DNA of 45,029 nt from JAFDZW01 sp035632315 (GTDB lineage: Bacteria; Bacteroidota; Ignavibacteria; Palsa-1295), in contig DASQGZ010000024.1 of assembly GCA_035632315.1 (NCBI GenBank), positions 1 to 45,029 of the forward strand. Direction: 5' to 3'. The position numbers and the translations under genes were made by a program. The notes below the pieces were generated by a model. The model had not been told where the DNA came from. It saw only the letters and a list, made by a program, of their open reading frames with translations, and ran no database searches. This document shows positions 1 through 8,576 of the stretch, piece after piece; position 1 is the first letter of the stretch; the number at the start of each line of letters is the position of its first letter.

Positions 1-1
1 G

Positions 2-226
2 CACGAGCAAGCACCATCGCTTAATATCAAAGGCTTGATGACTGTCGCCCCGTTCGAGGAAAATCCGGAGCATGTCAGGCCTGTGTTTGCCAAGCTTCGC
101 GAACTTGGCCATTCACACAATCTCTCTGAGCTTTCGATGGGAATGTCGAATGATTTTGAGGTCGCGATCGAAGAGGGCGCGACGATCGTGCGTGTCGGCA
201 GTGCCCTTTTCGGAGAACGAGCATAA
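2..226 (+). CDS. YggS/PLPBP-family pyridoxal phosphate homeostasis protein (C-terminal part)
   Basis: The gene is cut by the left edge; 74 residues remain and end in TAA. The reading frame is open from base 2, so the TTG at 35 is internal and not a start. The visible stretch has the family's C-terminal signatures: GLMTVAPFEENPE, then LSMGMSNDFEVAI and a glycine-rich phosphate-binding end, ATIVRVGSALFG. In this family the fold is a single-domain PLP-binding TIM barrel that buffers PLP and affects amino-acid and keto-acid balance rather than acting as a known racemase. It is followed 66 bases later by a DivIVA-domain gene, the same neighbourhood as in the ylm-divIVA cell-division clusters of other bacteria. 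Confidence 0.9.
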   Translation, partial: HEQAPSLNIKGLMTVAPFEENPEHVRPVFAKLRELGHSHNLSELSMGMSNDFEVAIEEGATIVRVGSALFGERA

Positions 227-292
227 TTCAATATTCAAAACTCAACATTCCCCTTCCTTCGTATTTTCGTACTCTAAACAAAACGACAACCA

Positions 293-769
293 ATGCCTCT
301 TTCTCCGTTAGAGATCAAGAAAAAGGAATTCGAGCAGAAAATGCGTGGCTACGACGTTGACGAAGTGCGCGCATTTCTCGACGAAGTTGCCAAAGAGTTC
401 GAACTGGTGTTGCGCGATCAATATGCCGCCGAAGACGAACACGAGGCTATGCGCGCAAAGCTCGAACATTATCTTTCGCTCGAAGGCACACTCGAAAAGA
501 CGTTGCTGGCCGCGCAGCAAACTGCCATCAAAATGGAGGATCAGGCGAAGAAAGAGTCAGAGCTTATACTTACTGAAGCACGACTCGAACGCGACAAGAT
601 GCTCAAAGATATACCGTTAGACATTGAGCGTGCACGGGGCGAAGTCGTGCGCCTTCACGCCGAATACGAAGCGACGCTTGCTAGAATGCGGTCACTCTTC
701 GACGGATTTTCGGCATTCTTGAATTCGATGACCAAGGAAATACCCTCTGAGACACATAACACAAAATAA
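293..769 (+). CDS. DivIVA-domain protein
   Basis: 158 residues. The N-terminal 40 or so residues match the DivIVA membrane-binding domain (PLSPLEIKKKEFEQKMRGYD, then VDEVRAFLDEVA), and residues about 30-140 are strongly charged with heptad-like spacing, so a long coiled coil is expected. DivIVA-domain proteins bind curved membrane at septa and poles and recruit division or envelope-growth factors. The protein is shorter than Gram-positive DivIVA and has no second recognisable domain. Its place right after a YggS gene supports a division or envelope role. Its exact partner in this organism cannot be told from sequence. Confidence 0.85.
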   Translation: MPLSPLEIKKKEFEQKMRGYDVDEVRAFLDEVAKEFELVLRDQYAAEDEHEAMRAKLEHYLSLEGTLEKTLLAAQQTAIKMEDQAKKESELILTEARLERDKMLKDIPLDIERARGEVVRLHAEYEATLARMRSLFDGFSAFLNSMTKEIPSETHNTK

Positions 770-803
770 TCTGCCGCCTAAGCGTATCACTACCAGACCC
801 AAG

Positions 804-1292
804 ATGAAAAATTACATATTTCTTTTAGCGTTAATATTTCTTTCCATTCTTGGTTGCAAGAACGATCAGTCAAGTAATCCGACGATCGTCTATGTGTACA
901 GTGATCCTCTCATCGACTCTGCCGCGAAGGTGATCGTGAACCGAGTTATTGATGGCGATACCTTCAACATTTTTGTCGGAACCGATTCGTTCTCGATCCG
1001 CCCCCTTGCCATTGATGCATTCGAGATCAAACACGATGCCCGTCTCGACTCGCAGGCTGTTAAAGCTCATATCTCCATCGATTCGGCGTATGCACTTGGA
1101 CAAGCCGGAAAGCTGTTCGCAGATTCCCTGCTCTCGAAAAAACAGGTACTGCTTGTTCGCGATTATTCTCAATCGAATTTCGATACGTACAACCGTCTTC
1201 TGCGCCATGTCTATTATTTTGAAAATGGCGTGACCCATGACTATGGTGCACTGATGATCGCAAAAGGTCTGGCTTTGGTGGATACATTGTAA
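804..1292 (+). CDS. Thermonuclease-like (SNase) lipoprotein
   Basis: 162 residues with a lipoprotein signal peptide (MKNYIFLLALIFLSILGC, lipidated Cys18). The rest matches the staphylococcal nuclease (SNase) fold: VIDGDTFNI carries the calcium-binding aspartates (Asp50, Asp52). SIRPLAIDAFE supplies the counterparts of SNase Arg35, Asp40 and Glu43 (here Arg66, Asp71, Glu74), and DTYNRLLRHVY supplies the counterpart of Arg87 (Arg131). All key residues are present, so an active membrane-anchored nuclease outside the cytoplasm is likely, perhaps for scavenging or degrading extracellular DNA/RNA. The substrate is inference. Confidence 0.85.
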   Translation: MKNYIFLLALIFLSILGCKNDQSSNPTIVYVYSDPLIDSAAKVIVNRVIDGDTFNIFVGTDSFSIRPLAIDAFEIKHDARLDSQAVKAHISIDSAYALGQAGKLFADSLLSKKQVLLVRDYSQSNFDTYNRLLRHVYYFENGVTHDYGALMIAKGLALVDTL

Positions 1293-1345
1293 CTATATTT
1301 ATTTTAATAACTTACAGTTTTTTTAACCTGAAAATTTTGTTTTTA

Positions 1346-1377
1346 TTTGTATTGAGTAAGGTTTTTGCTTATCTTTG
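1346..1377 (+). promoter_or_regulatory. Bacteroidota-type promoter upstream of the cytochrome c gene
   Basis: TTTG at 1346-1349 and TATCTTTG at 1370-1377, 20 bases apart. This fits the primary-sigma promoter of Bacteroidota (TTTG or TTG, 17-23 bases, TAnnTTTG). The predicted start of transcription is about 1383-1386, giving a leader of about 30 bases before the ATG at 1414. The surrounding stretch 1293-1413 is AT-rich and otherwise empty. Confidence 0.65.
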
Positions 1378-1413
1378 TAGTCAATTCATTCACATTATCA
1401 AACTGTTAATTCT

Positions 1414-2040
1414 ATGAGACGAATTCTTGTACCTATGATGGTTGTGGCAATCGGGGCGTCAGTCGCGTTCGTGAGCTGCAACAAAACGAACTCATCCGCA
1501 CCGGGCGCCGGTGGGGATAGTTCAAAGATGACGGCAGCGTCGATGTCGCCTGTTGAGCGAGGAAAATACCTCGTGACGATCGCCAGTTGTAACGACTGCC
1601 ACACTCCGTGGAAAATGGGGCCGAAAGGACCCGAACAGGATATGTCGCGCATGCTTTCGGGTCATCCGGAAGGAATGCCGATGCCGCCGGCTCCGCAGAA
1701 TGGAATGCCGTGGGCAGTATCTGGTGCGATCACGCTGACGGCTTGGAGCGGACCATTCGGGACGTCATTCACTGCAAATTTGACTCCGGATTCTGCGACA
1801 GGTCTCGGAAAAATGACCGAGGCGGATTTTATCAAGACACTGCGTACAGGCTTGATGTATCCGTCTAACCGCCCGATCATGCCGCCGATGCCGGTAGAGT
1901 ATGTCAAGCAAATGACCGACGACGATCTGAAAGCAGTGTATGCATATCTGCGTTCGATCCCGCCAGTCAAGAATAAAGTGCCGGATTACATTCCGCCGGC
2001 AGGCGCAGGAATGCCTCCCGGTGCGCCGCCTGCTCACTAA
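1414..2040 (+). CDS. Cytochrome c-type lipoprotein, one CXXCH haem site
   Basis: 208 residues. A signal peptide ends in a lipobox (SVAFVSC, Cys22), followed by a Ser/Gly/Pro-rich linker and one haem c site, CNDCH (Cys59, Cys62, His63). The helical C-terminal part (TEADFIKTLRTGLM, then DDDLKAVYAYLRSI) is typical of class I cytochromes; a Met in RPIMPPMP is a candidate sixth ligand. It is longer than a plain single-haem domain because of a Pro/Gly/Met-rich insertion between haem site and helices. It is probably an envelope-anchored electron carrier; partner unknown. It has its own promoter and ends at a strong bidirectional terminator. Confidence 0.85.
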   Translation: MRRILVPMMVVAIGASVAFVSCNKTNSSAPGAGGDSSKMTAASMSPVERGKYLVTIASCNDCHTPWKMGPKGPEQDMSRMLSGHPEGMPMPPAPQNGMPWAVSGAITLTAWSGPFGTSFTANLTPDSATGLGKMTEADFIKTLRTGLMYPSNRPIMPPMPVEYVKQMTDDDLKAVYAYLRSIPPVKNKVPDYIPPAGAGMPPGAPPAH

Positions 2041-2058
2041 GCAGATTATTATATAAGC

Positions 2059-2093
2059 AAAAAAAACCTGCGGTCGCACCGCAGGTTTTTTTT
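2059..2093. terminator. Bidirectional intrinsic terminator
   Basis: An A8 run, then stem AACCTGCGG, loop TCGCA, stem CCGCAGGTT, and a T8 run. The stem pairs perfectly and both flanks supply a U-tract in the corresponding RNA. It lies between two convergent genes (cytochrome c on + and lspA on -) and can stop transcription from both sides. Confidence 0.92.
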
Positions 2094-2109
2094 ATAATTT
2101 AAACAATAT

Positions 2110-2700
2110 TTATGCTGCTGCCTCTTGTGGAGTATCAACAACAGCAGGTTTCTTGCGTAAGAGCGTCAGTGTTAGGATAGACACCCCAATTGTCACAGCA
2201 GAGTCGGCGATATTAAAGACCGGCCACCAATTTTCTTTGTAGCCAAAATCGAGGAAATCAACAACGTGTCCGTAAAATAAACGCTCTTCGCCAAAAATAA
2301 CACCGTAGAAACAACGGTCAATAAGATTTCCGAGCGCTCCGCCCATAATGAGCACGAGCGCAAGCCGCTCCCATATACCCAGCTTCGCGCCGTTTCGCTG
2401 CAAATATAAAAAGATCGCGATCGCGGCAACCAGCGAGAAGATCGAAAAAAATACTTTCATTGCCGGGATATTGATGCCAAAGGCGATGCCCGGATTTTCG
2501 ACGTAGGTAATACGGAGAATGTCATCAATAAGCGGCTTTGAAGAATGCAGGGGCATTCCGGAAAACCCTAATGCAGGTGCACCTTTGACGAGTAATTTGG
2601 TAAATTGATCGATCACGACGACGGCGATCGTCACCAGGTAAATGCGTTTGGAGAACCCGGGTTTTGAAATGTCGAGACCATCCGCCGCCAATTCGCTCAC
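2110..2700 (-). CDS. lspA: Lipoprotein signal peptidase (signal peptidase II)
   Basis: 196 residues, an inner-membrane aspartic protease that removes the signal peptide from prolipoproteins after lipidation. Family signatures are present: VVVIDQFTKLLVK near the N-terminus, ENPGIAFGI, GGALGNLIDR with the first catalytic Asp, and FNIADSAVTIGV with the second. Four membrane segments can be placed. The start is GTG at 2700, whose GTGA overlaps the stop codon of the upstream DksA-like gene, so translation is probably coupled. The window has several lipoprotein genes that would be its substrates. It is slightly longer than usual because of a polar N-terminus of about 15 residues. Confidence 0.95.
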   Translation of the reverse strand: MSELAADGLDISKPGFSKRIYLVTIAVVVIDQFTKLLVKGAPALGFSGMPLHSSKPLIDDILRITYVENPGIAFGINIPAMKVFFSIFSLVAAIAIFLYLQRNGAKLGIWERLALVLIMGGALGNLIDRCFYGVIFGEERLFYGHVVDFLDFGYKENWWPVFNIADSAVTIGVSILTLTLLRKKPAVVDTPQEAAA

Positions 2701-3392
2701 TCGATCGCTTCCTCTACTGGTGGAATGAAATCGCCGTTCGAACCGGTAACGCTGAATTTCTTCGCCTGTGTTTTATTCTTGCAGGTCACATGTTTTTGTG
2801 TGATCGGCACTGCCATCAGACGTGGTTTTTCGATCAGCTCGCCGCACACAACACAGATGCCATACGTTCCGCGATCGATACGTTCGAGGGCTTCGTCGAG
2901 CTTCTTGATAAAATCGCTCGTGCGTTGTGCCTGAAGGTATTGCTTTTCGCGCTCCATCGCGTCAGAGCCTTGCTCGGCAGTATGCAATGCGAACGATTGG
3001 TTCTCGGCTTCATACTCGCCGGAGGTATCGAGCAGCTGCTGGGAAATAATATCAAATTCTTCTTTCGCTTCTTCACGCTGTTTCAGGATCTCGGTACGGA
3101 AGTACTCGAGGTCTTTTGCACTGTAGCGAACAGTTGCATTGGCAATAACGTCATTATCGTTTGCAGTGAGGATAACCGGAGGAAGTCCGGCAGATCTGGA
3201 AGAGGTTTTTTTTGCTGGCACAGCTCGATGTAGTGTAAGAGATTGTTTGCTTGCTGCACTTGCCTTCCCGTTAACAGAGGAGTTCTTCGGTTTTGAAACA
3301 GTTCTTTTTGGTTTTGGCGCAGGCTTTTTAATAGCAGCTTTTTTTGCCGCTGGTTTCTTTGCCGTCGCTTTCTTTTTGATAGATTTAGCCAT
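2697..3392 (-). CDS. DksA/TraR-type zinc-finger protein with a histone-like basic N-terminal tail
   Basis: 231 residues from the ATG at 3392, chosen because a GGAGG-like site lies about 12 bases upstream; the upstream in-frame extension is Cys/Trp-rich and unlikely. Residues 1-60 are a Lys/Ala/Pro tail (blocks such as KKKATAKKPAAKK) like histone H1-type tails. Residues about 90-175 are a charged helical hairpin as in DksA. The zinc finger has Cys180, Cys183, His201 and Cys204, so the third ligand is His where most members have Cys (CCHC). DksA-like proteins enter the RNA polymerase secondary channel and modulate transcription with ppGpp. It overlaps lspA by 4 bases. Confidence 0.88.
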   Translation of the reverse strand: MAKSIKKKATAKKPAAKKAAIKKPAPKPKRTVSKPKNSSVNGKASAASKQSLTLHRAVPAKKTSSRSAGLPPVILTANDNDVIANATVRYSAKDLEYFRTEILKQREEAKEEFDIISQQLLDTSGEYEAENQSFALHTAEQGSDAMEREKQYLQAQRTSDFIKKLDEALERIDRGTYGICVVCGELIEKPRLMAVPITQKHVTCKNKTQAKKFSVTGSNGDFIPPVEEAIE

Positions 3393-3615
3393 AAAGAAAA
3401 ATGTCCCTCCGAGCCAAATACAGTACCGGGTAAGGGCGCAGGGTTGCCGCCCAAAAATCAAGGCGGTACAACACACTTCGGAGCAAAATACTCCCCGTTT
3501 TTTATCGGCTCAGATGAACACGGGCAGGTTCCTCGTTATGGCCAAAAGGATAGAATTTAGAAAATGGAAATGGTCTCAACGATCAATTCCGGCATCCGCT
3601 TCTGTTCCCACAGTT

Positions 3616-5211
3616 TTATTGAATAACGATCTGGCCACGCAGAACACCATTCGAAGCGATGATCTGATATTGGTATATTCCTGCCGGAAGATTGCCTCGA
3701 TCAATTACCACACTATTCGAGATGATCTCATCGGAATGCTGTACTTCGGCGCCGAGCATATTATATAATGAGAAAGAAACCGGCAGTAAAATATCATTCG
3801 GAAGAACGAACGTTGCACGGCTTATGATCGGATTTGGATAGACAACAGCCTGTAAATTTGCAATGGATTGATACGGACGAACGCTGCCCTTGACCGAATC
3901 GCCGAGTTTCACCACCCATCCGTCGTACCCGCCGTGATTGCCGGTCACTTCTCCGCTCGTTGATTGGCTATAACCTGCAACAATGAAACTCCCGTCGTTA
4001 TTTTGAACAAGCGACGTCGCAAAATCACTGTCGCTGCCGCCGAGCGATAATTGCCATAGCATCAATCCGTTTCTATCTGTTCTGACGACCCAATAATCCG
4101 GCGGACCGAATTGGTTTGTCACATCGCCGTCGATGGAACTTGTCGAGCCGGAAATAATAAATCCGTGATCGGCATTTTCGGTAACAGCAGTTGCCTCGTC
4201 GTCATCAGTACCTCCATAGCATAATGCCCAAACCTTGCTGCCGCTCTGATCGAGCTTGATCGCCCAAAAGTCTGTCGTTGTATCGATCGTGCTATGCTGC
4301 CCCGTCACATCGCCATCGAACGACGATGAAAGTCCGGCGATGACATACCCGCCATCGGAAGTTTGCTTGATCGAGTTTCCCTCTTCATCGATCGTTCCTC
4401 CCAATAATTTTTGCCACTGCACAACCCCAAGAGAGTTCAGCTTTACAACCCACAAGTCTTCGCTTCCGTGATTCGAACTGAAGCTGCCGCTGACTGAATA
4501 TGTATAGCCGGTAAAAGCATATCCCCCGTCAGAAGTTTGAATAATTGAAAACACTTCGTCGTCGTCATTGCCGCCATAGGTTTTTTTCCATTGAACAGTA
4601 CCGGTCGAGCTCAACTTCATCACCCACCCATCGTAACCGCCATTATGAGCAAGCCCCGCAAGATCGCCGCCAAGTGAATTAGACGAGCCGGCAACAATAA
4701 ATCCCTGATCGCTCGTCTCTTTGATCGAATAGAGGCCGTCGTCGCCTTGCCCGCCGAACGTTTGCTTCCAAACGATCAGACCCAGACTGTCGAGCTTCAC
4801 GATCCAGCCGTCGTAATACCCGGCGTTCGTCGTCAGGTCGCCGTCACTCGAACCGCTATATCCGGCAAAGACAAACCCTCCGTCGCTTGTTTGTACGATC
4901 GACTGGGCTTCGTCATCGAGCGTGCCGCCAAACGTTTTGCTCCACGCAAGCGAACCGTCAGGGTGCAGCCGCGCGATCCATACATCGGGAATAGTGTCGC
5001 CACCATGATGACCGGTCGTAATATCGCCATCGTTCGAATTGGTATATCCGGCAAGGATATACCCTCCGTCGCGGGTTTGCGACGAAGAAAGAATAATATC
5101 ATCGAGCGAACCGCCGAGCGAATGCTGCCATAAGATCGATGGTATAGTAGTTTGGGCGAATCCAGGGAGTGTGGAAATAACGAGCGAAGCAATAACAAAG
5201 AGCGACTTCAT
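3616..5211 (-). CDS. Secreted seven-repeat (beta-propeller-like) protein with T9SS sorting domain
   Basis: 531 residues. A signal peptide (MKSLFVIASLVISTLPGFAQ) is followed by seven copies of a unit of about 55 residues with the pattern W-x3-(L/F/Y)GG-x2-DD-x4-(S/I)-x2-T-x-DGG(Y/F)-x3-GY-x-S-x-GD. Seven repeats suggest one seven-bladed propeller, but this is inference. The last 80 or so residues form a type A T9SS sorting domain (VVYPNPIISRATF, then YNMLGAEV and LPAGIYQYQI). It is probably cell-surface or released. The gene lies between ileS and the dksA-lspA pair, which are often direct neighbours in related bacteria. The 3393-3615 stretch downstream holds no gene that I can support. Confidence 0.88.
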   Translation of the reverse strand: MKSLFVIASLVISTLPGFAQTTIPSILWQHSLGGSLDDIILSSSQTRDGGYILAGYTNSNDGDITTGHHGGDTIPDVWIARLHPDGSLAWSKTFGGTLDDEAQSIVQTSDGGFVFAGYSGSSDGDLTTNAGYYDGWIVKLDSLGLIVWKQTFGGQGDDGLYSIKETSDQGFIVAGSSNSLGGDLAGLAHNGGYDGWVMKLSSTGTVQWKKTYGGNDDDEVFSIIQTSDGGYAFTGYTYSVSGSFSSNHGSEDLWVVKLNSLGVVQWQKLLGGTIDEEGNSIKQTSDGGYVIAGLSSSFDGDVTGQHSTIDTTTDFWAIKLDQSGSKVWALCYGGTDDDEATAVTENADHGFIISGSTSSIDGDVTNQFGPPDYWVVRTDRNGLMLWQLSLGGSDSDFATSLVQNNDGSFIVAGYSQSTSGEVTGNHGGYDGWVVKLGDSVKGSVRPYQSIANLQAVVYPNPIISRATFVLPNDILLPVSFSLYNMLGAEVQHSDEIISNSVVIDRGNLPAGIYQYQIIASNGVLRGQIVIQ

Positions 5212-5301
5212 AATTCTATGAAAAAGAAATTACACGCTTCCGGGGTAGGTAATTTTATAACAGGGTTTTGTAGAATAGGGTTTAGAAAAACGAGTAAACC
5301 C

Positions 5302-8300
5302 TCAAACCCTCGCAATACTCACACTTGCCGTCATTTCACCAAGATCGATCTCGGAGCCGTCAGCTACGCCGTCACTCGTGATCCTGCTTGCGAGTGTTTC
5401 CTGTTTTATGTAATCTTCGTGAGCAGAAATAGCATTGCGAAGCAGATCAGGTGCGCTGCCAAGCGCGATCGTGATGCGGTCGGTTACTTCAAAACCGGAA
5501 TCTTTGCGAAGATTCTGAATGCGATTGACGAATTCTCGTGCGAGTCCTTCGCCACGAAGCTCATTGGTTATATGGGTATCGAGTGCGACCGTGACGCCGC
5601 GTTCACTTGAGACGAGCCAACCTTCGACATCCTGTGCCGTTATGTCAATCTCACCACGTTCGACACGAACATTGTCTCCGTCAATAACAAACTCAATGAA
5701 CATCTGCTGTTCATAGCGCGTGATCTCTTCGTCCGACATCACATTGATACGCGCAGCAACAGATTTCATTTGTTTGCCAAGACGCGCGCCGAGAAGTTTG
5801 AAATTCGCTTTTGCTTTGCGCTTGATGACATCGCTGTCGCCGAAGAGTACATACTCGACGCGTTTGACATTCACTTCGTCGAGAATAATATCTTCAACTT
5901 TGCGAAGTTCTTCGATCTCGATTCTATTTGCGCACGGGATGAGCACACGCTCGAGCGGCTGACGAACTTTTATCTTTGCGCGCTCGCGCATTTGCCGGAC
6001 AAGTGACGAAACGACTTGCGCTTTCGACATTCGTGCTTCGAGTTTCAGGTCGATCGTCTTTTCGTTCGCAACAGGATACTGCTCGAGATGAACAGAGTCT
6101 TTATTGACGAGCGACCTGAAGATCATATCCGACATATACGGCGCGACGGGTGCCATCAGCTTCGCGACAGTGACCAAACATTCATTCAGTGTGTCATAAG
6201 CCGCTTGCTTATCCGCATTCATTTCGCCTTTCCAGAAACGGCGGCGTGAACGGCGGATATACCAGTTCGATAATTCTTCGACGACGAATTCCTGAATTGC
6301 CCGCGAAGGTTTTGTTAGCTCGTATGTGTCCATATATATGGCACACTCTTTTATAAGCGAGTTCAGCTTCGAGAGTATCCACCGATCCATCTCGGAGCGG
6401 GATGCGGTTTGAGCATCCGGTTTCGACGAAGAATACTTGTCGATATTTGCGTAGAGCGCAAAAAATCCGTATGTGTTGAGCAGTGTCCCGAAGAACTTTC
6501 GCTCGACATCAGCGACATCCGCATCGTTGAAGAGCTTCGGCTTCCACGGCACACTCGATGCAAGCATATACCAGCGCACGGCATCAACGCCGTGTGCACG
6601 AATGACCTCGAACGGATTGACGACATTACCGCGCGACTTCGACATTTTCTGCCCGTTCTTATCGAGCAGCATATCGTTTACAATAACATTTTTGTACGCG
6701 GGTTTACCGAACAGAAATGTATTGATCGCATGCAGTGTGTAAAACCATCCGCGCGTTTGGTCAATACCCTCCGAAATAAAATCAGCAGGATATGCTTTTT
6801 CGAACAGTTCTTTATTTTCGAACGGATAATGATACTGCGCGAACGGCATCGAACCGGAATCGAACCACACGTCGATCACATCGGAGACTCGTTTGAGATA
6901 ACCGTTCTTCCCCTTAAATGCAAGCCGATCGACGATCGGTTTATGCGGATCGAACGATGCAAGATCTGTTTTGCTAAATATCTTCCCTGTCGGTTTGCCA
7001 TTTTCGTCGAGCCACTCGGCTCCGACAAGTTCGGGGTATGCACCGATACATTTCATCTCGCTTCCATCTTCTGAAAGCCACACCGGGAACGGCGTACCCC
7101 AAAAGCGCTCACGCGAAATGCCCCAATCTTTCAGATCAGTAAGCCAATTGCCAAAGCGCCCTGTGCCGATCTCCGGCGGCTGCCAGTTGATCGTTTTATT
7201 TTGTTCGACCAACTCATCACGATAATCGGTGACTCGGATATACCATGAATCACGAGCGTAGTACATCAGCGGTGTATCGCACCGCCAGCAGAACGGGTAT
7301 GTATGCTCGATCGTCTCTTTGCGATAGAGCAATCCCTTGCGCTTCAACTCATCCATAATATCAGGATCGGCGTCTTTGAAGAAGCGGCCCTGATATGGCG
7401 ATTCAAGATTGATCTCGCCCGAACCAGTGACAGTAATAACGACCGGAAATCCATATTTCTGAGCGACACGATAATCATCTTCGCCGAATGCAGGCGCTTG
7501 ATGCACGATACCGGTCCCGTCTTCAGTCGTGACATAGGTGTCGGCGATTATTTTAAAAGACTTCGCAAGCGCAGATCGGAACTGCTCGTGAATCTTACTC
7601 TTGACAAGATAATCAAACAACGGTTCGTACTCTGCACCTTCAAGGTCTTTGCCTTTAATGCGCGAGACAATTTCCGTTTCGCCTTCGAGTTTCCCAAGCA
7701 ATGCTTCCGCAAGAACAAGTCGTTCGGTTTTGTCTTTTCGTTTGTTGATGACGGTAACATAGTCAACATCAGGATGCACGGCGAGCGCGACATTAGCAAG
7801 TAATGTCCAGGGTGTTGTCGTCCAAGCAAGGAAGAATTCTTCTTCTTTCGTATTCTTGCGTCGAAACTTTACAAAAACCGACGGGTCTTTTGCAATATCA
7901 TAACCGAGCGCAACTTCGTGCGAGCTGAGAGCCGTCTCGCAGCGCGGGCAATACGGTTGAATCTTGTAGCCTTTGTAAATTTTATCAGCATCCCAGAATT
8001 TCTTGAGCGCCCACCAAACAGATTCTACATAATCAGGCGTACACGTTATATATGGGTGCTCCATATCTACCCAATACGCCATACGCTCGGTCATTGCCTG
8101 CCAACCGCCATCGCGGCCGATGTTCTCATAGACCGACTCGCGGCATTTCTCGTTGAACTTGTCAACCCCGTATTCTTCGATGTCGTGTTTATGACGAAAG
8201 CCGAGTTCCTTTTCGATCGCGATCTCGACCGGAAGTCCGTGCGTATCCCAGCCGGCTTTGCGCTCGACGCGAAAGCCGCGCATCGTTTTGTAACGGCAGA

Positions 8301-8502
8301 TCGTATCCTTGATCGTCCGCGACCAAACGTGATGAATGCCCGGCACGCCATTAACCGTAGGCGGACCTTCATAAAATGAAAATACCGGCGCGCCCTCGCG
8401 TTCTGACACCGAGCGTCGGAAGATATTATGCGTCTTCCAATGCTGCAATATCAAATGCTCACGCTCGTCAGCCGAAACCGTTGTTCGTAATTCAGGATAC
8501 AT
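5302..8502 (-). CDS. ileS: Isoleucyl-tRNA synthetase
   Basis: 1066 residues. It charges tRNA-Ile with isoleucine. The class I signature is NGVPGIHHVW near residue 55 (the HIGH box reads GIHH) and the second signature is KMSKS near residue 618. A Cys pair (YCPRC) lies near residue 185, and a large editing insertion with WTTTPWTL follows. The tail after the anticodon-binding helical domain includes the region usually called DUF5915. The GIHH box and length fit the IleS2-type branch, which in other bacteria is insensitive to mupirocin; that trait is inference here. No leader or T-box is visible. The gene ends with TGA. Confidence 0.97.
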   Translation of the reverse strand: MYPELRTTVSADEREHLILQHWKTHNIFRRSVSEREGAPVFSFYEGPPTVNGVPGIHHVWSRTIKDTICRYKTMRGFRVERKAGWDTHGLPVEIAIEKELGFRHKHDIEEYGVDKFNEKCRESVYENIGRDGGWQAMTERMAYWVDMEHPYITCTPDYVESVWWALKKFWDADKIYKGYKIQPYCPRCETALSSHEVALGYDIAKDPSVFVKFRRKNTKEEEFFLAWTTTPWTLLANVALAVHPDVDYVTVINKRKDKTERLVLAEALLGKLEGETEIVSRIKGKDLEGAEYEPLFDYLVKSKIHEQFRSALAKSFKIIADTYVTTEDGTGIVHQAPAFGEDDYRVAQKYGFPVVITVTGSGEINLESPYQGRFFKDADPDIMDELKRKGLLYRKETIEHTYPFCWRCDTPLMYYARDSWYIRVTDYRDELVEQNKTINWQPPEIGTGRFGNWLTDLKDWGISRERFWGTPFPVWLSEDGSEMKCIGAYPELVGAEWLDENGKPTGKIFSKTDLASFDPHKPIVDRLAFKGKNGYLKRVSDVIDVWFDSGSMPFAQYHYPFENKELFEKAYPADFISEGIDQTRGWFYTLHAINTFLFGKPAYKNVIVNDMLLDKNGQKMSKSRGNVVNPFEVIRAHGVDAVRWYMLASSVPWKPKLFNDADVADVERKFFGTLLNTYGFFALYANIDKYSSSKPDAQTASRSEMDRWILSKLNSLIKECAIYMDTYELTKPSRAIQEFVVEELSNWYIRRSRRRFWKGEMNADKQAAYDTLNECLVTVAKLMAPVAPYMSDMIFRSLVNKDSVHLEQYPVANEKTIDLKLEARMSKAQVVSSLVRQMRERAKIKVRQPLERVLIPCANRIEIEELRKVEDIILDEVNVKRVEYVLFGDSDVIKRKAKANFKLLGARLGKQMKSVAARINVMSDEEITRYEQQMFIEFVIDGDNVRVERGEIDITAQDVEGWLVSSERGVTVALDTHITNELRGEGLAREFVNRIQNLRKDSGFEVTDRITIALGSAPDLLRNAISAHEDYIKQETLASRITSDGVADGSEIDLGEMTASVSIARV

Positions 8503-8576
8503 CTAACATAGTAAAAAACTGTGAGTTTTGATAACGCAGGAATGCAGGGAGAGAATCCACATATTGGTAATGGCTC

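Noticed and set aside
3139..3768. Plus-strand open frame of 209 codons opposite the DksA-like gene
   Set aside because: Antisense to a gene with zinc finger and coiled coil; the Ala/Phe-rich product mirrors the Lys/Ala-rich tail.
5250..5300. Hairpin GGGTTTA/TAAACCC between ileS and the T9SS gene as a terminator
   Set aside because: Ten-base loop and no T-run after it on the minus strand.
6409..8379. Long open frames on the plus strand opposite ileS (e.g. 6409-7074, 7303-7803, 7918-8379)
   Set aside because: They lie wholly antisense to a full-length, motif-complete isoleucyl-tRNA synthetase and have no recognisable domain; they come from codon bias.
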